From positions 40,379 to 104,378 of the forward strand of contig NZ_JAIVKL010000017.1 in the NCBI RefSeq assembly GCF_020524045.1: 64,000 nucleotides of DNA. The letters run 5' to 3'. The translations under genes were made by a program, and so were the position numbers. Below the pieces are notes generated by a model. The model was not told where the DNA came from, did not search any database, and was given only the letters and a program-made list of their open reading frames with translations. Of the stretch, positions 33,488-42,451 are shown in pieces. The first letter of the stretch is position 1, and each line of letters opens with the position of its first letter. Origin of the DNA: Metabacillus litoralis. GTDB taxonomy: Bacteria; Bacillota; Bacilli; Bacillales; Bacillaceae.

Positions 33488-34471
33488 ATGAAAAATAGTA
33501 AAGTATTGACAATAGGAGAGGCATTAGTTGATTTTATACCAAATCAGAAGGGCTGTGCCTTAAAAGACGTACAAGAATTTGAACGCGTTCCGGGTGGGGC
33601 ACCTGCTAATGTAGCTGCAGCTGTTTCAATTCTCGGTGGTCAATCTCATTTCATCGGAAAAGTTGGTGATGATGCTTTTGGAGAATTATTAATAGATGTA
33701 TTAAAGTCAAATGGAGTAAGTACTGAATACATGGTAAAGACAAAAGAGGCGAAAACAGCTCTAGCCTTCGTATCATTAAAGGAGGATGGAGACCGTGATT
33801 TTTCTTTCTATAGAAATCCTTCGGCTGATATGCTTCTTGACAATACTGAGATTCATTCAACTTGGTTCAATAAGGGAGATATATTACATTATGGATCTAT
33901 TTCGTTAATTAGTGAGCCTTCTCGTTCTGCTACAAAACAGGCAATTTTGGAAGCCAGCAGAAAAAGCTGTCTATTAAGCTATGACCCTAATTTAAGACTT
34001 CCTTTATGGGAAAACGAAGAAACAGCTAGAGAAGTAATGTTAGAATATTTACAATTTGCCCACATTGTAAAAGTAAGTGAAGAAGAGCTTGAGTTTCTTA
34101 CAAATATAGAGGATGAAAAGGAAGCAGTAGGTAAGCTTTTTACAGATAAAATGATATTGTTTATTGTAACAAAAGGAAAATACGGAGCGACCTACTATAC
34201 AGAGAATGGTGAAGGTCATGTTAAAAGCATGGTCATTAAGGCGGCAGATACTACTGGGGCTGGGGATGCATTTGTAGGAGGTTTGCTTTACCAGTTAAAT
34301 AGAATGATTAATTCTGGAGAAGATGTGTTTAGTATACCGAATAACCCTAAAAAAATTGAAGAAATTCTTGCTTTTTCCAATACATGTGGTGCTATTACTT
34401 CTATGAAATTGGGTGCCATATCCTCGCTTCCTACGTTAAAAGAAGTTGAGGAATTCTTAGTGAAAAGATAA
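33488..34471 (+). CDS. Fructokinase, PfkB family
   Basis: The 327-aa protein belongs to the ribokinase/PfkB superfamily and would phosphorylate D-fructose with ATP to fructose 6-phosphate. Markers are the N-terminal TIGEALVDFIP, the substrate motif FERVPGGAPANVAAAVSILG, the GGQSHFIGKVGDDAFG strand, and the second PfkB signature ADTTGAGDAFVGGLLYQL with the catalytic Asp in GAGDAF. The ATG at 33488 has GAAGGGAGATAAA upstream; a TTG at 33470 precedes the site. Context (two GH32 enzymes and two sugar importers) supports fructose as the substrate. It is preceded by a long palindromic operator and seems to be its own unit. Confidence 0.92.
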   Translation: MKNSKVLTIGEALVDFIPNQKGCALKDVQEFERVPGGAPANVAAAVSILGGQSHFIGKVGDDAFGELLIDVLKSNGVSTEYMVKTKEAKTALAFVSLKEDGDRDFSFYRNPSADMLLDNTEIHSTWFNKGDILHYGSISLISEPSRSATKQAILEASRKSCLLSYDPNLRLPLWENEETAREVMLEYLQFAHIVKVSEEELEFLTNIEDEKEAVGKLFTDKMILFIVTKGKYGATYYTENGEGHVKSMVIKAADTTGAGDAFVGGLLYQLNRMINSGEDVFSIPNNPKKIEEILAFSNTCGAITSMKLGAISSLPTLKEVEEFLVKR

Positions 34472-34509
34472 TATGTGTTTACCGTTTATTAAATGGTGAA
34501 ACCTAGAAA

Positions 34510-34816
34510 GAGGCTGGGACATCATTTCAGTTAAGCTGAAAGAAACTAGTTCGTTCCATTGCGCTGCAGACACTCGCTTTCCGCGGGGAGGAAGCTGAGC
34601 CTCCTCGGCGCAAGCGCCTGTGGGGTCTCAGCCTTTCCCCTGCACCCGCAGGAGTCGAGTGTCTTCCGCTCCATTCCACTAAGTTCTTTAAAATAGTTTT
34701 TAAAAAATCTATTATAGACAGCAAATAAAAACCCGACTTATAAGGCAAATGATTAATTGAAATATCGCCTTATAAGTCGGGTTTGTCATGAGTTTAAATA
34801 ATTATGTCCCACCCTC
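34510..34816. mobile_element. 307-bp MITE-like dispersed repeat, full copy
   Basis: The element begins GAGGCTGGGACAT and ends ATGTCCCACCCTC, 12 of 13 bases inverted. Inside are GC-rich hairpins, including CGCTTTCCGCGGGGAGGAAG followed by CTGAGCCTCCTCGG, in an otherwise AT-rich region. It has no coding sequence. A second copy begins at 63852 with the same internal blocks. It sits between fructokinase and the second lacI gene. Similar repeats recur in Bacillaceae genomes as I recall; the transposase that mobilises them is not known to me. Confidence 0.8.
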
Positions 34817-35032
34817 TTTAGGTTTATATGATTCTTTGTTGTCTTAAAAAGCTAAAGGTTACATTAAATTTTTAATTTGTTTTTTCTATATGTTTCATAG
34901 GAAAACATGAAACTCTAAAGGTTTATATACCCCCTAATATAATAAGAATGTGATAAGATAAGAACGAAAATATAAAGATACCAATAATGTGTATTAATTT
35001 CATAGAAAAAATCTGTAGGAGGAGCTTGATAA

Positions 35033-36016
35033 GTGAAGCCCAAAATTGAAGACGTTGCAAAACTTGCTGGTGTTTCACCAACAACTGTTTCAAGAGTGTT
35101 GAATAATAGAGGTTATATAAGTGAGAAAACAAGAAAAAAAGTTCACGACTCAATGAAACAGCTTAATTACTATCCTAATGAAATTGCTAGATCACTATTT
35201 ATAAAAAGAACGTATCTAATTGGTCTTATTTTTCCTAGTACAAGTAACCCGTTTTATGGACAGCTTATTTTTCATTTGGAAAATATTTATGCTCAACTAG
35301 GTTACAAAGTTTTACTCTGTAATAGTCAAAATAATGAACAAAAGGAAAAACAATACCTGCAGATGCTTCAACGTAATCAAGTTGATGGAATAATTGCAGG
35401 AGCTCATAATAGGGGAATTGAAGAATATGATATTCCTAAACTCCCTGTTGTTGGAATAGATCGTTATCTTTCTGATACTATACCTGTTGTATCGAGTGAT
35501 AATTATGACGGAGGAAGGCAAGCTACCCAATTATTGATAGAAAAAGGCTGCAAAAAAATTATTCATATAAACGGCCCAAATTTTCTCGAAACACCTGCAA
35601 ATCTTAGAAGAAAAGCCTATGAGGATGTCATGGTAGCAAGCCAATTAAAGCCAATCACTTATGAATTTCCATTAAAATCAAATGATGAAATTGTAAGCGG
35701 TATAATTAAGGATTTATTTAATGAACATCCAAATGTGGAAGGTATTTTTGCAAGTGATGATATGATTGCTGCGAAGGTCATAAGAGAAGCTAAAAAAAGA
35801 GGTATTAGCATCCCAGATCATTTAAAGGTTGTGGGATATGATGGCACTGAAACAACTCGTCAATTATTGCCTGAATTAACGACAGTAGAACAACCAGTTG
35901 AAGAAATTGCGAGAAAAGCAGTAGAAATCCTGAATTTTCAAATCGATGGAAAACATGAAGATATTCAATTAGAAGCTATACTACCTGTAAAGTTAATCGA
36001 AAGCGAAACAACATAA
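35033..36016 (+). CDS. LacI-family transcriptional regulator 2
   Basis: This 327-aa regulator has an N-terminal HTH (KIEDVAKLAGVSPTTVSRVL) and hinge helix YYPNEIARSLFI. The ligand domain contains LIGLIFPSTSNPFYGQLI, VDGIIAGAHNRG, PVVGIDRYL, KIIHINGPNFLE and LKVVGYDGTETTR, similar to ScrR-like sucrose/fructan repressors. The GTG at 35033 is the start, with AGGAGGAGC 8 bases upstream. It lies directly before the second importer operon, whose operator at 36170 it may bind. Two LacI paralogues with the same operator half-sites may compete or respond to different sugars (inference). Confidence 0.92.
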   Translation: MKPKIEDVAKLAGVSPTTVSRVLNNRGYISEKTRKKVHDSMKQLNYYPNEIARSLFIKRTYLIGLIFPSTSNPFYGQLIFHLENIYAQLGYKVLLCNSQNNEQKEKQYLQMLQRNQVDGIIAGAHNRGIEEYDIPKLPVVGIDRYLSDTIPVVSSDNYDGGRQATQLLIEKGCKKIIHINGPNFLETPANLRRKAYEDVMVASQLKPITYEFPLKSNDEIVSGIIKDLFNEHPNVEGIFASDDMIAAKVIREAKKRGISIPDHLKVVGYDGTETTRQLLPELTTVEQPVEEIARKAVEILNFQIDGKHEDIQLEAILPVKLIESETT

Positions 36017-36017
36017 A

Positions 36018-36045
36018 AATAAGTGGGGAAAGCGTTTCCCACTTA
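36018..36045. terminator. Palindromic hairpin after lacI 2, cre-like core
   Basis: ATAAGTGGG(G)AAAGC and GTTTCCCACTTAT form a near-perfect stem followed by an A/T-rich tract. The centre GGAAAGCGTTTCCC also resembles a cre site, so it could be a terminator, a CcpA site, or both. Confidence 0.65.
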
Positions 36046-36080
36046 TAAAATAATTTTCTGAAAATAAACATGTCATCCGG

Positions 36081-36109
36081 TTGACACATTAGTACCTATA
36101 TCGTATAAT
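36081..36109 (+). promoter_or_regulatory. Sigma-A promoter of the CUT1 importer operon
   Basis: TTGACA at 36081-36086 and TATAAT at 36104-36109, 17-bp spacer, a perfect consensus. The leader is about 140 bases. Confidence 0.85.
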
Positions 36110-36169
36110 CATTTTTGTAAGGGATTACATAAAGTGTTTAGTACTTTTTAATAATCTTATTATCAGTCT

Positions 36170-36184
36170 TACGTAAACGATTAC
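36170..36184 (+). promoter_or_regulatory. LacI-type operator before the CUT1 importer operon
   Basis: TACGTAAACGATTAC, the exact reverse complement of the site at 23012-23026. It lies about 60 bases after the -10 box, suited to block elongation. Confidence 0.75.
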
Positions 36185-36254
36185 TTCATTTTAGAAACAA
36201 ACAAATTTCACTAGATTAATAATGAATGTTTTTGAAAGAAAGTGAGGAAAAGAT

Positions 36255-37211
36255 ATGAAAGCTGCTTTTAGATCAGTTACGCAAATGGATCAAACGGTAA
36301 TATTGAATAAGAAATCAAAATATAAGCAAATGCTCAACAATTACCAATTATATTTATTTCTGCTACCAGCACTTGTTTACTTTATTGTTTTTCATTATTT
36401 CCCTATGTATGGTGTGTTAATTGCTTTTAAGGATTTTGTTGCTACAAAAGGAATTATGGGTAGTCCATGGGTGGGCTTCAAACACTTTGAGCGATTTTTT
36501 GACTCCTTTCAATTTTGGACTTTAATAAAAAATACTCTTGGGCTTAGTGTTTTTCAATTAATCATTGGTTTTCCACTACCAATCATTTTTGCACTAATGA
36601 TGAATCAGATTAGAAATGAAAAATATAAGCGGTTTGTTCAAACTGTCGTATACGCACCTCACTTTATTTCAGTTGTTGTTTTAGCAGGTATGATTTATGT
36701 GTTTTTCTCAAATAATGGACTGATTAATCATTTAATCATGTTATTTGGGGGAGATACAATTCAATTTATGGCTAAGCCAGAATGGTTTCAACCACTTTAT
36801 ATTGGTTCAGGTGTTTGGCAAGAAACTGGTTGGGCAGCCATTATTTATTTAGCAGCACTCGCAGGTGTTAGTCCAGAACTTCATGAGGCAGCAATCATGG
36901 ATGGTGCAAGTAAGTGGCATAGAATTTTGCACGTGGATATTCCTGCTATTATGCCTACAGCAGTTATCCTTCTCATTTTAAACGTAGGAAATATTATGAA
37001 CATTGGTTTTGAAAAAGCTTATTTATTACAAACACCTTTAAATCAGCCATCTTCAGAGATTATTCCAACATACGTATATAAGCTAGGTTTACAGCAAGCT
37101 CAATATAGTTTCGCAGCAGCAGTTGGTTTGTTTAATTCTGTAATTAACTTAATCTTGTTAGTGGCAGTTAACAAATTTGCGAAAAAACTTTCCGGTCAAG
37201 GCTTATGGTAA
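36255..37211 (+). CDS. CUT1-type ABC transporter permease (LplB-like)
   Basis: This 318-aa permease resembles LplB/YteP of Bacillus polysaccharide-uptake systems. An N-terminal cytoplasmic tail is followed by about six helices beginning LYLFLLPALVYFIVFHYF. The start of the family, PMYGVLIAFKDFVATKGIMG, and the coupling loop EAAIMDGASKWHRILHVDIP (EAA motif) are visible. It would form a heterodimer with the next gene's product to import oligosaccharides, here likely fructan oligomers. The ATG at 36255 has AGTGAGGAAAAG upstream. Such systems often use a shared ATPase (MsmX type) encoded elsewhere; none is found here. Confidence 0.92.
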   Translation: MKAAFRSVTQMDQTVILNKKSKYKQMLNNYQLYLFLLPALVYFIVFHYFPMYGVLIAFKDFVATKGIMGSPWVGFKHFERFFDSFQFWTLIKNTLGLSVFQLIIGFPLPIIFALMMNQIRNEKYKRFVQTVVYAPHFISVVVLAGMIYVFFSNNGLINHLIMLFGGDTIQFMAKPEWFQPLYIGSGVWQETGWAAIIYLAALAGVSPELHEAAIMDGASKWHRILHVDIPAIMPTAVILLILNVGNIMNIGFEKAYLLQTPLNQPSSEIIPTYVYKLGLQQAQYSFAAAVGLFNSVINLILLVAVNKFAKKLSGQGLW

Positions 37212-37229
37212 CTAGGAGGTAGATAGATT

Positions 37230-38138
37230 ATGAGTATACTAGCAATCAAAAAAACGACTAGAAGAACAAAAGAAGATAAAGTATTTGATATCGTCAATAT
37301 TTTCCTAGTAGCAATTACAGTCATCTTAGTTGTTTATCCATTATATTTTATCGTTATTGCATCCATAAGTAACCCTACAATGATTTATGAGGGGAAAGTA
37401 TGGTTATTGCCAAAAGAAATTACGTTTGAAGGGTATCAGCGGATCTTTAGTGATAGCAAGATTTGGCTAGGTTATAAAAATTCAGTTATCTACACGTTAG
37501 TAGGAACAATTGTCAATGTTTCATTTACATTAATGGCAGCCTATGCGTTGTCAAGAAGAGATTTGTATGGAAGAAATGTCATTATGTTTCTATTTCTCTT
37601 TACGATGTTTTTTTCAGGTGGATTAATCCCAACATATTTAGTTGTGAAGAACTTAGGATTACTTAATACAGTGTGGGCTTTAATTTTACCTAAAGCAGTA
37701 GCAGTATGGAATGTCATTGTGGCAAGAACCTTTTTTCAATCGACTATTCCAAATGAGTTATTAGAAGCAGCAAAAATAGATGGATGTTCAGATGCGAAGT
37801 TCTTCTGGAAAATTGTTCTTCCATTATCGAAACCTATTGTAGCAGTCATGGTTTTATTTTATGCAGTAGGACATTGGAATTCATATTTTGACGCATTAAT
37901 TTATTTAAACAATGAGGACTTATATCCACTTCAATTAATTTTAAGGAATATTTTAATTCAAAATGAGGCTTCCACTCAAATGATTAGTGATATTGATTCT
38001 TTAGCAGCTAAACAGAGAGTATCGGAATTAATAAAGTATGGTGTCATCATTGTTGCTTCAATTCCTTTACTTGTCTTGTATCCTTTTGTTCAAAAGTATT
38101 TTGTAAAAGGAGTAATGATTGGCGGTATCAAAGGATAA
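37230..38138 (+). CDS. CUT1-type ABC transporter permease (LplC-like)
   Basis: The 302-aa partner permease has six helices and the EAA-type loop LEAAKIDGCSDAKFFWKIVLP. It begins with a short basic tail, then IVNIFLVAITVILVVYPLYFIVIASIS, and ends with the LplC/YtcP-type VQKYFVKGVMIGGIKG, a strongly conserved end in this subfamily. It starts 18 bases after the first permease with TAGGAGGT upstream. Together with the upstream permease and the downstream SBP it makes the membrane part of an importer. Confidence 0.93.
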   Translation: MSILAIKKTTRRTKEDKVFDIVNIFLVAITVILVVYPLYFIVIASISNPTMIYEGKVWLLPKEITFEGYQRIFSDSKIWLGYKNSVIYTLVGTIVNVSFTLMAAYALSRRDLYGRNVIMFLFLFTMFFSGGLIPTYLVVKNLGLLNTVWALILPKAVAVWNVIVARTFFQSTIPNELLEAAKIDGCSDAKFFWKIVLPLSKPIVAVMVLFYAVGHWNSYFDALIYLNNEDLYPLQLILRNILIQNEASTQMISDIDSLAAKQRVSELIKYGVIIVASIPLLVLYPFVQKYFVKGVMIGGIKG

Positions 38139-38228
38139 TCTAACTAATTTTTTTAAGGGGGTGAGGGATTTTCCACTTTATACTCACTTTAGTAACAAAA
38201 TAAATCAAATCTTATAGGGGGAATAAGT

Positions 38229-39875
38229 ATGATTAGGTCAATCAAAAGAAAAATGGAGAGAAAAAACAAAAAGAAATTGGTAATGGCTTTGGCATTTGGG
38301 TTGAGTACCTCATTAGCCTTAACAGGTTGTACAAGTAGTGAAGCAGGAAAGGAATCTGAGAACGCAGAAGTGATTTCCTTCAATGAAACTGGTTTACCAA
38401 TTGTGGAGAAAGAGGTCACTTTAAATTTTGTTTCACCAAAACAACCGCTGGCTCCAGACTATTCAGAGATGGTTATTTTTGATCGACTACAAGAAGCAAC
38501 AAATGTGAGTATTGAGTGGAATAACATCCCATCAGAGGGTTATCAAGAAAAGAAGAACTTGTTACTAGCTAGTGGAGATTTACCAGATGCCTTTTATGCA
38601 TCAGGTTTTACAGATGTAGATCTTGTACAGCATGGTCAAAACGGTACTATCATACCGTTAGAAGACTTAATTGAAAAGTATATGCCAAACTTAACTAAGT
38701 TATTTGAACAAAGACCAGAGCTTAAACAAATGATTTCGGCTCCGGATGGTCATATTTACTCTTTACCTAGAGCTGAAGAAATGGACTTAGTAGGTATGCC
38801 GAATATTATGTATATAAATAAAACATGGCTAGATAAGCTTGGTCTTAACATGCCAACAACTTTAGAAGAATACTATGAAGTACTCAAAGCTTTTAAGGAG
38901 AAAGATCCAAACGGAAATGGTAAGCAAGATGAAATTGGTTTAACCTTTTGGTTTAACGGCTGGTGTGGAAATGAAGGAGACTTAATTGGTTTATTTGGTC
39001 TGCCTGATAGTCCGTTTGAAGCGGATCACCGAGTAGTAAGAGACGGAAAAGTTATCTACGCAGCAACTCAACCAGAATATAAGGATGCACTTGCTTACTA
39101 TCATGAATGGGTAAAAGAAGGTTTAATCGACCAAGAGGTAGTTACTCAAGATACTACTCAATTATTTGCAAAAGGGAAAACAGAAGATCCGACTTTAGGC
39201 TCCTTTATATGGTGGGAAGATACAGAAGTAGTCGGTACAGAACGAGTAGATGATTATGTGGTGTTACCACCTTTAAAAGGGGTGGATGGAAAAATAAGAG
39301 TTGGGCGCTCTAATCATTCTGAATATGGAAGAGATGCACTTGTCATTACTTCAGCAAATAAAAATCCAGAGATTACACTGCGTTGGGCTGATCAATTATA
39401 TGAACCAAAAATGTCTGCTCAAATAAACTGGGGACCAATTGGTGAGATTTATGAAGAAGATGAAAATGGAATGTTGGTCAATAAAGAGTTACCTGAAGGT
39501 GTAGCAATGGGGGAATTAAGACAAAAAGTCGCTCCAGGTGGTCCATTTGTTGTATTGAAAGAACATTTTGGAACAGTTGTTGATATGGAACCTAGAGCAA
39601 AAGAACGTTTAGAAATTCTTGAAGAATATTACAAACCACATATGGTTGAAGAAAACTATCCACAAATATTCTTTAGTCCAGAAGAGCTTGAAAAAATCAA
39701 TACAATCGAACCTGAGATAAAAGAATTTGTTAAGCTCAAAGAAGCCCAGTGGTTAATTGAAGGCGGTATAGAAGAAGAGTGGGATGACTATGTCGCACAA
39801 TTGGAATCAATGGGATTAAATGAGTTAATGGAAATCTATCAAACAGGGTTAGATCGTTTTAACAAAGACCTATAA
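38229..39875 (+). CDS. Extracellular solute-binding lipoprotein of the CUT1 importer (LipO/YtcQ-like)
   Basis: This 548-aa lipoprotein has a basic N terminus and the lipobox LALTGCTSS (Cys about 34), then an SBP family 1 fold: VEKEVTLNFVSP, FDRLQEATNVSIEW, DLPDAFYASGFTD, GHIYSLPRAEE and YINKTWLDKLGL. The segment KDPNGNGKQDEIGLTF is the calcium-binding-like loop typical of large Bacillus SBPs. It would bind fructan oligosaccharides outside the membrane and deliver them to the two permeases upstream. Start ATG 38229 has AGGGGGAATA upstream. A short hairpin at 39887-39913 separates it from the GH32 gene. Confidence 0.92.
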   Translation: MIRSIKRKMERKNKKKLVMALAFGLSTSLALTGCTSSEAGKESENAEVISFNETGLPIVEKEVTLNFVSPKQPLAPDYSEMVIFDRLQEATNVSIEWNNIPSEGYQEKKNLLLASGDLPDAFYASGFTDVDLVQHGQNGTIIPLEDLIEKYMPNLTKLFEQRPELKQMISAPDGHIYSLPRAEEMDLVGMPNIMYINKTWLDKLGLNMPTTLEEYYEVLKAFKEKDPNGNGKQDEIGLTFWFNGWCGNEGDLIGLFGLPDSPFEADHRVVRDGKVIYAATQPEYKDALAYYHEWVKEGLIDQEVVTQDTTQLFAKGKTEDPTLGSFIWWEDTEVVGTERVDDYVVLPPLKGVDGKIRVGRSNHSEYGRDALVITSANKNPEITLRWADQLYEPKMSAQINWGPIGEIYEEDENGMLVNKELPEGVAMGELRQKVAPGGPFVVLKEHFGTVVDMEPRAKERLEILEEYYKPHMVEENYPQIFFSPEELEKINTIEPEIKEFVKLKEAQWLIEGGIEEEWDDYVAQLESMGLNELMEIYQTGLDRFNKDL

Positions 39876-39964
39876 TATCTAACTAAAATGGCCGGATACT
39901 CTCACTCTGGCCTTTATTATTGAAACGTCAAAGAAAAACAGGAAAAGGAAGGAAGCTAGCTAAC

Positions 39965-41467
39965 ATGAATCAACCGGAAATAAGCTATCAATATTATACA
40001 GAAAAATATAGACCACAATACCATTTTACACCAGAAGTAAATTGGATGAATGATCCAAATGGTATGGTATTTTATGAAGGTGAATATCACTTGTTCTATC
40101 AGTACCATCCAAATGGGACGACGTGGGGACCGATGCATTGGGGGCATGCTGTTAGTAAGGATCTTGTTCATTGGGAGCATCTGCCCATTGGGTTAGAGCC
40201 TGATGAAAATGGGATGATTTTTTCCGGAAGTGCAGTTGTTGATCGGAATGATACCTCTGGATTTTTTAATGGTCAATCTGGTCTAGTCGCTATTTTTACT
40301 CATGCTGATACGTATCCAAATTCAGAGCGACCAAGACAAAGGCAAAGTATTGCTTACAGTCATGACCAAGGGCGTTCTTGGAAGAAGTATGAAGGGAATC
40401 CAGTATTATCAGATGAGGAAATAACGGATTTTAGAGATCCGAAAGTGTTCTGGCATAAAGAAACAAACCGTTGGATAATGGTTATAGCTGCTGGTCAATC
40501 TGTTAGATTTTATACTTCATCTAATTTAATTGATTGGGAGTTTGCTAGTGAATTTGGAGAAGAGCACGGATCACATCAAGGTGTTTGGGAGTGTCCTGAC
40601 TTATTTGAGCTATCAATAGATGGAGACCATAGAAAGAAAAAATGGGTACTGTTTTTAAGTATTGGTGATGACCCATCCTTTGAAGAGGGATCTCGAACAC
40701 AATACTTTATAGGTGATTTTGATGGAAAAACATTTACAAACCTTAATTCACCAGATAAAACTCTTTGGGTTGATCGAGGACGAGATAATTATGCAGGAGT
40801 TAGTTGGTCTGATCTTCCAGTTGATGATCATAGACGAATTTACCTTGGTTGGATGAGTAATTGGAGATATGCAAACGTAACCCCTACAAAAGAATGGCGA
40901 AGTTCAATGACTATTCCTAGAAGTTTATCTCTAGCTTCAACAAATGTAGGTCTTAGGTTACGACAAAGTCCTGTGAAAGAATTGGAAAGTATTCGACAAG
41001 AATCTATCATATTGAAGAAAAAAGTAATTAAGGAAAATGAGAACTTATTAAAAGAGTTAAAGAGTAATACATTTGAAATTATAGCAGAATTCGAAGTAGG
41101 GAATATAGATGAATTTGGCATAAAGGTTTGCCAATCGGAAAATGAAGAAACAACCATTGGATATAACGTGGAAACAAAGAAAATGTTTATAGATCGTAAA
41201 ATGTCTGGGGACGTCAATTTTCATAAGTCATTTGCAGGAAAACATGAAGCAGAGTTAGAGCCAAAAGGTAACAAGATAAAATTTCATCTATTTGTTGATT
41301 GTTCATCAGTAGAGGTATTTGGTAATGACGGAGAACTAGTGATGACAGATTTAATATTCCCTGATTCCAGTAGTAATAAATTAACCCTTTATTCTATAGG
41401 AGGAGAAGTTAACCTTAATTCATTAGAGTTTTATATGTTAAAATCTACATGGGAATATAGCAGATAA
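39965..41467 (+). CDS. Intracellular GH32 fructan hydrolase (levanase/sucrase-like)
   Basis: This 500-aa enzyme is an intact GH32 glycosidase: WMNDPNG (nucleophile Asp near 28), FRDPKVF (stabiliser), and WECPDLFEL (acid/base Glu near 207). The C-terminal beta-sandwich contains VDCSSVEVFGNDGE. It has no signal peptide, so it acts inside the cell, presumably on oligosaccharides brought in by the importer encoded just upstream. It is very similar to the broken secreted enzyme at 26736 in the shared regions (for example DLVHWEHLPI and TWGPMHWGHAVS), showing duplication. I prefer the ATG at 39965 with AAGGAAGG upstream; a TTG at 39920 would add 15 basic residues. Confidence 0.93.
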   Translation: MNQPEISYQYYTEKYRPQYHFTPEVNWMNDPNGMVFYEGEYHLFYQYHPNGTTWGPMHWGHAVSKDLVHWEHLPIGLEPDENGMIFSGSAVVDRNDTSGFFNGQSGLVAIFTHADTYPNSERPRQRQSIAYSHDQGRSWKKYEGNPVLSDEEITDFRDPKVFWHKETNRWIMVIAAGQSVRFYTSSNLIDWEFASEFGEEHGSHQGVWECPDLFELSIDGDHRKKKWVLFLSIGDDPSFEEGSRTQYFIGDFDGKTFTNLNSPDKTLWVDRGRDNYAGVSWSDLPVDDHRRIYLGWMSNWRYANVTPTKEWRSSMTIPRSLSLASTNVGLRLRQSPVKELESIRQESIILKKKVIKENENLLKELKSNTFEIIAEFEVGNIDEFGIKVCQSENEETTIGYNVETKKMFIDRKMSGDVNFHKSFAGKHEAELEPKGNKIKFHLFVDCSSVEVFGNDGELVMTDLIFPDSSSNKLTLYSIGGEVNLNSLEFYMLKSTWEYSR

Positions 41468-41490
41468 TATTGTAATAGGGGGATTACACA

Positions 41491-42087
41491 ATGAATAATA
41501 AACTCATGAATATATTGAACTCCATTGTAGATTATTTCTTGTTAAATTTATTATGGGTTATTGCATCAATCCCCTTATTCACTTTATTTCCTGCTACCGC
41601 AGCTTTGTTTGGGGTAGTAAGGAAGAGACAATTACAAAAAGAAACTGACGGAGTTATAAAAGAATATATAAAATTATTTATTGAAAATTTTAAACAAAGT
41701 TTTGGTATCTCCATTCTGTGGGTTTTAGTTGCCTTCTTTTTATACATGGATTACTCACTCATTCATCCGGAGCAATCATTTATTCAGGTGTTTCTTTATA
41801 TGATTTTATGTGTTGGGACTATTTTATTTGTTTCATTAACAGTATATCTTTTTCCAATAATGGTTCATTTTGAATTAAGTTGGAAGTTTTTAATTAGAAA
41901 TGCTTTTTTCTTTACGTTAATGTATCCAGTACTAACTATATTATTGTTAATCATTATTATAATAGGAGGATACCTAATTTATATCTTCCCAGTAGCTATA
42001 TTTTTTATAGGAAGTCCTGTTTCCTATATTATTTACCACTTATGTCAGGGGACATTTAATCAAATAATAGCCAAAAAGGGAATGTAA
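41491..42087 (+). CDS. YesL-like DUF624 membrane protein
   Basis: This 198-aa protein has four to five membrane helices and the YesL/DUF624 pattern: an N-terminal LNLLWVIASIPLFTLFPATAA, then ALFGVVRK, a charged IKEYIKLFIENFKQSF segment, and several hydrophobic helices. DUF624 members occur with CUT1 importers and polysaccharide-degrading enzymes in Bacillaceae; their role is unproven. It is the last gene of the importer operon, 23 bases after the GH32 gene, with AGGGGGATTAC as the ribosome site. Confidence 0.88.
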   Translation: MNNKLMNILNSIVDYFLLNLLWVIASIPLFTLFPATAALFGVVRKRQLQKETDGVIKEYIKLFIENFKQSFGISILWVLVAFFLYMDYSLIHPEQSFIQVFLYMILCVGTILFVSLTVYLFPIMVHFELSWKFLIRNAFFFTLMYPVLTILLLIIIIIGGYLIYIFPVAIFFIGSPVSYIIYHLCQGTFNQIIAKKGM

Positions 42088-42166
42088 CATAAGACATCTG
42101 TAGTCTCTTTAATGACCTGGACAGTCCTTCTTATAGGGAGAGGGGAATTTAGGGAATAAACCATTA

Positions 42167-42442
42167 ATGATTAAAAAAGTGAGGAATGGCTCTGTTAATA
42201 TTGAAACAGAATGCTGGACAATTGAGGCGTGAGCGCACAAGATTTGTGATATTACCACAACAACTATTAATTGTTTAATTCAAATTGATAAAATAGTAGA
42301 GCATCCACATATTCCCGACAATAGTAGACCTACATATATATCTGTAAATAGAATATTGCGCTTAGGTGACAAGAAGAATTATGATGAACAGATCGTGAAA
42401 GGAACTGATTCAACTTATAAAGCCTTATCCTTTTGTGGATAA
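42167..42442 (+). pseudogene. Interrupted small ORF, unrecognised
   Basis: A frame from ATG 42167 reads MIKKVRNGSVNIETECWTIE, meets TGA at 42230-42232, then stays open as AHKICDITTTTINCLIQIDK and on to ALSFCG with TAA at 42440-42442. A terminator overlaps the end. The uniform composition on both sides of the TGA suggests one 91-codon gene broken by a point mutation. No family is recognised. The remaining 42443-42900 shows nothing coding. Confidence 0.35.
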
Positions 42443-42451
42443 GGCATTTTT
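42421..42451 (+). terminator. Terminator
   Basis: GCCTTATCC and GGATAAGGC around TTTTGT, followed by ATTTTTAG. Confidence 0.8.

Noticed and set aside
34527..34748. A 73-codon minus-strand open frame in the 307-bp repeat
   Set aside because: It is built from the palindromic GC-rich repeat, has no ribosome site, and the composition is not protein-like.
42230..42232. Selenocysteine codon in the interrupted ORF
   Set aside because: No suitable hairpin directly follows, and no other selenoprotein gene is in the window.
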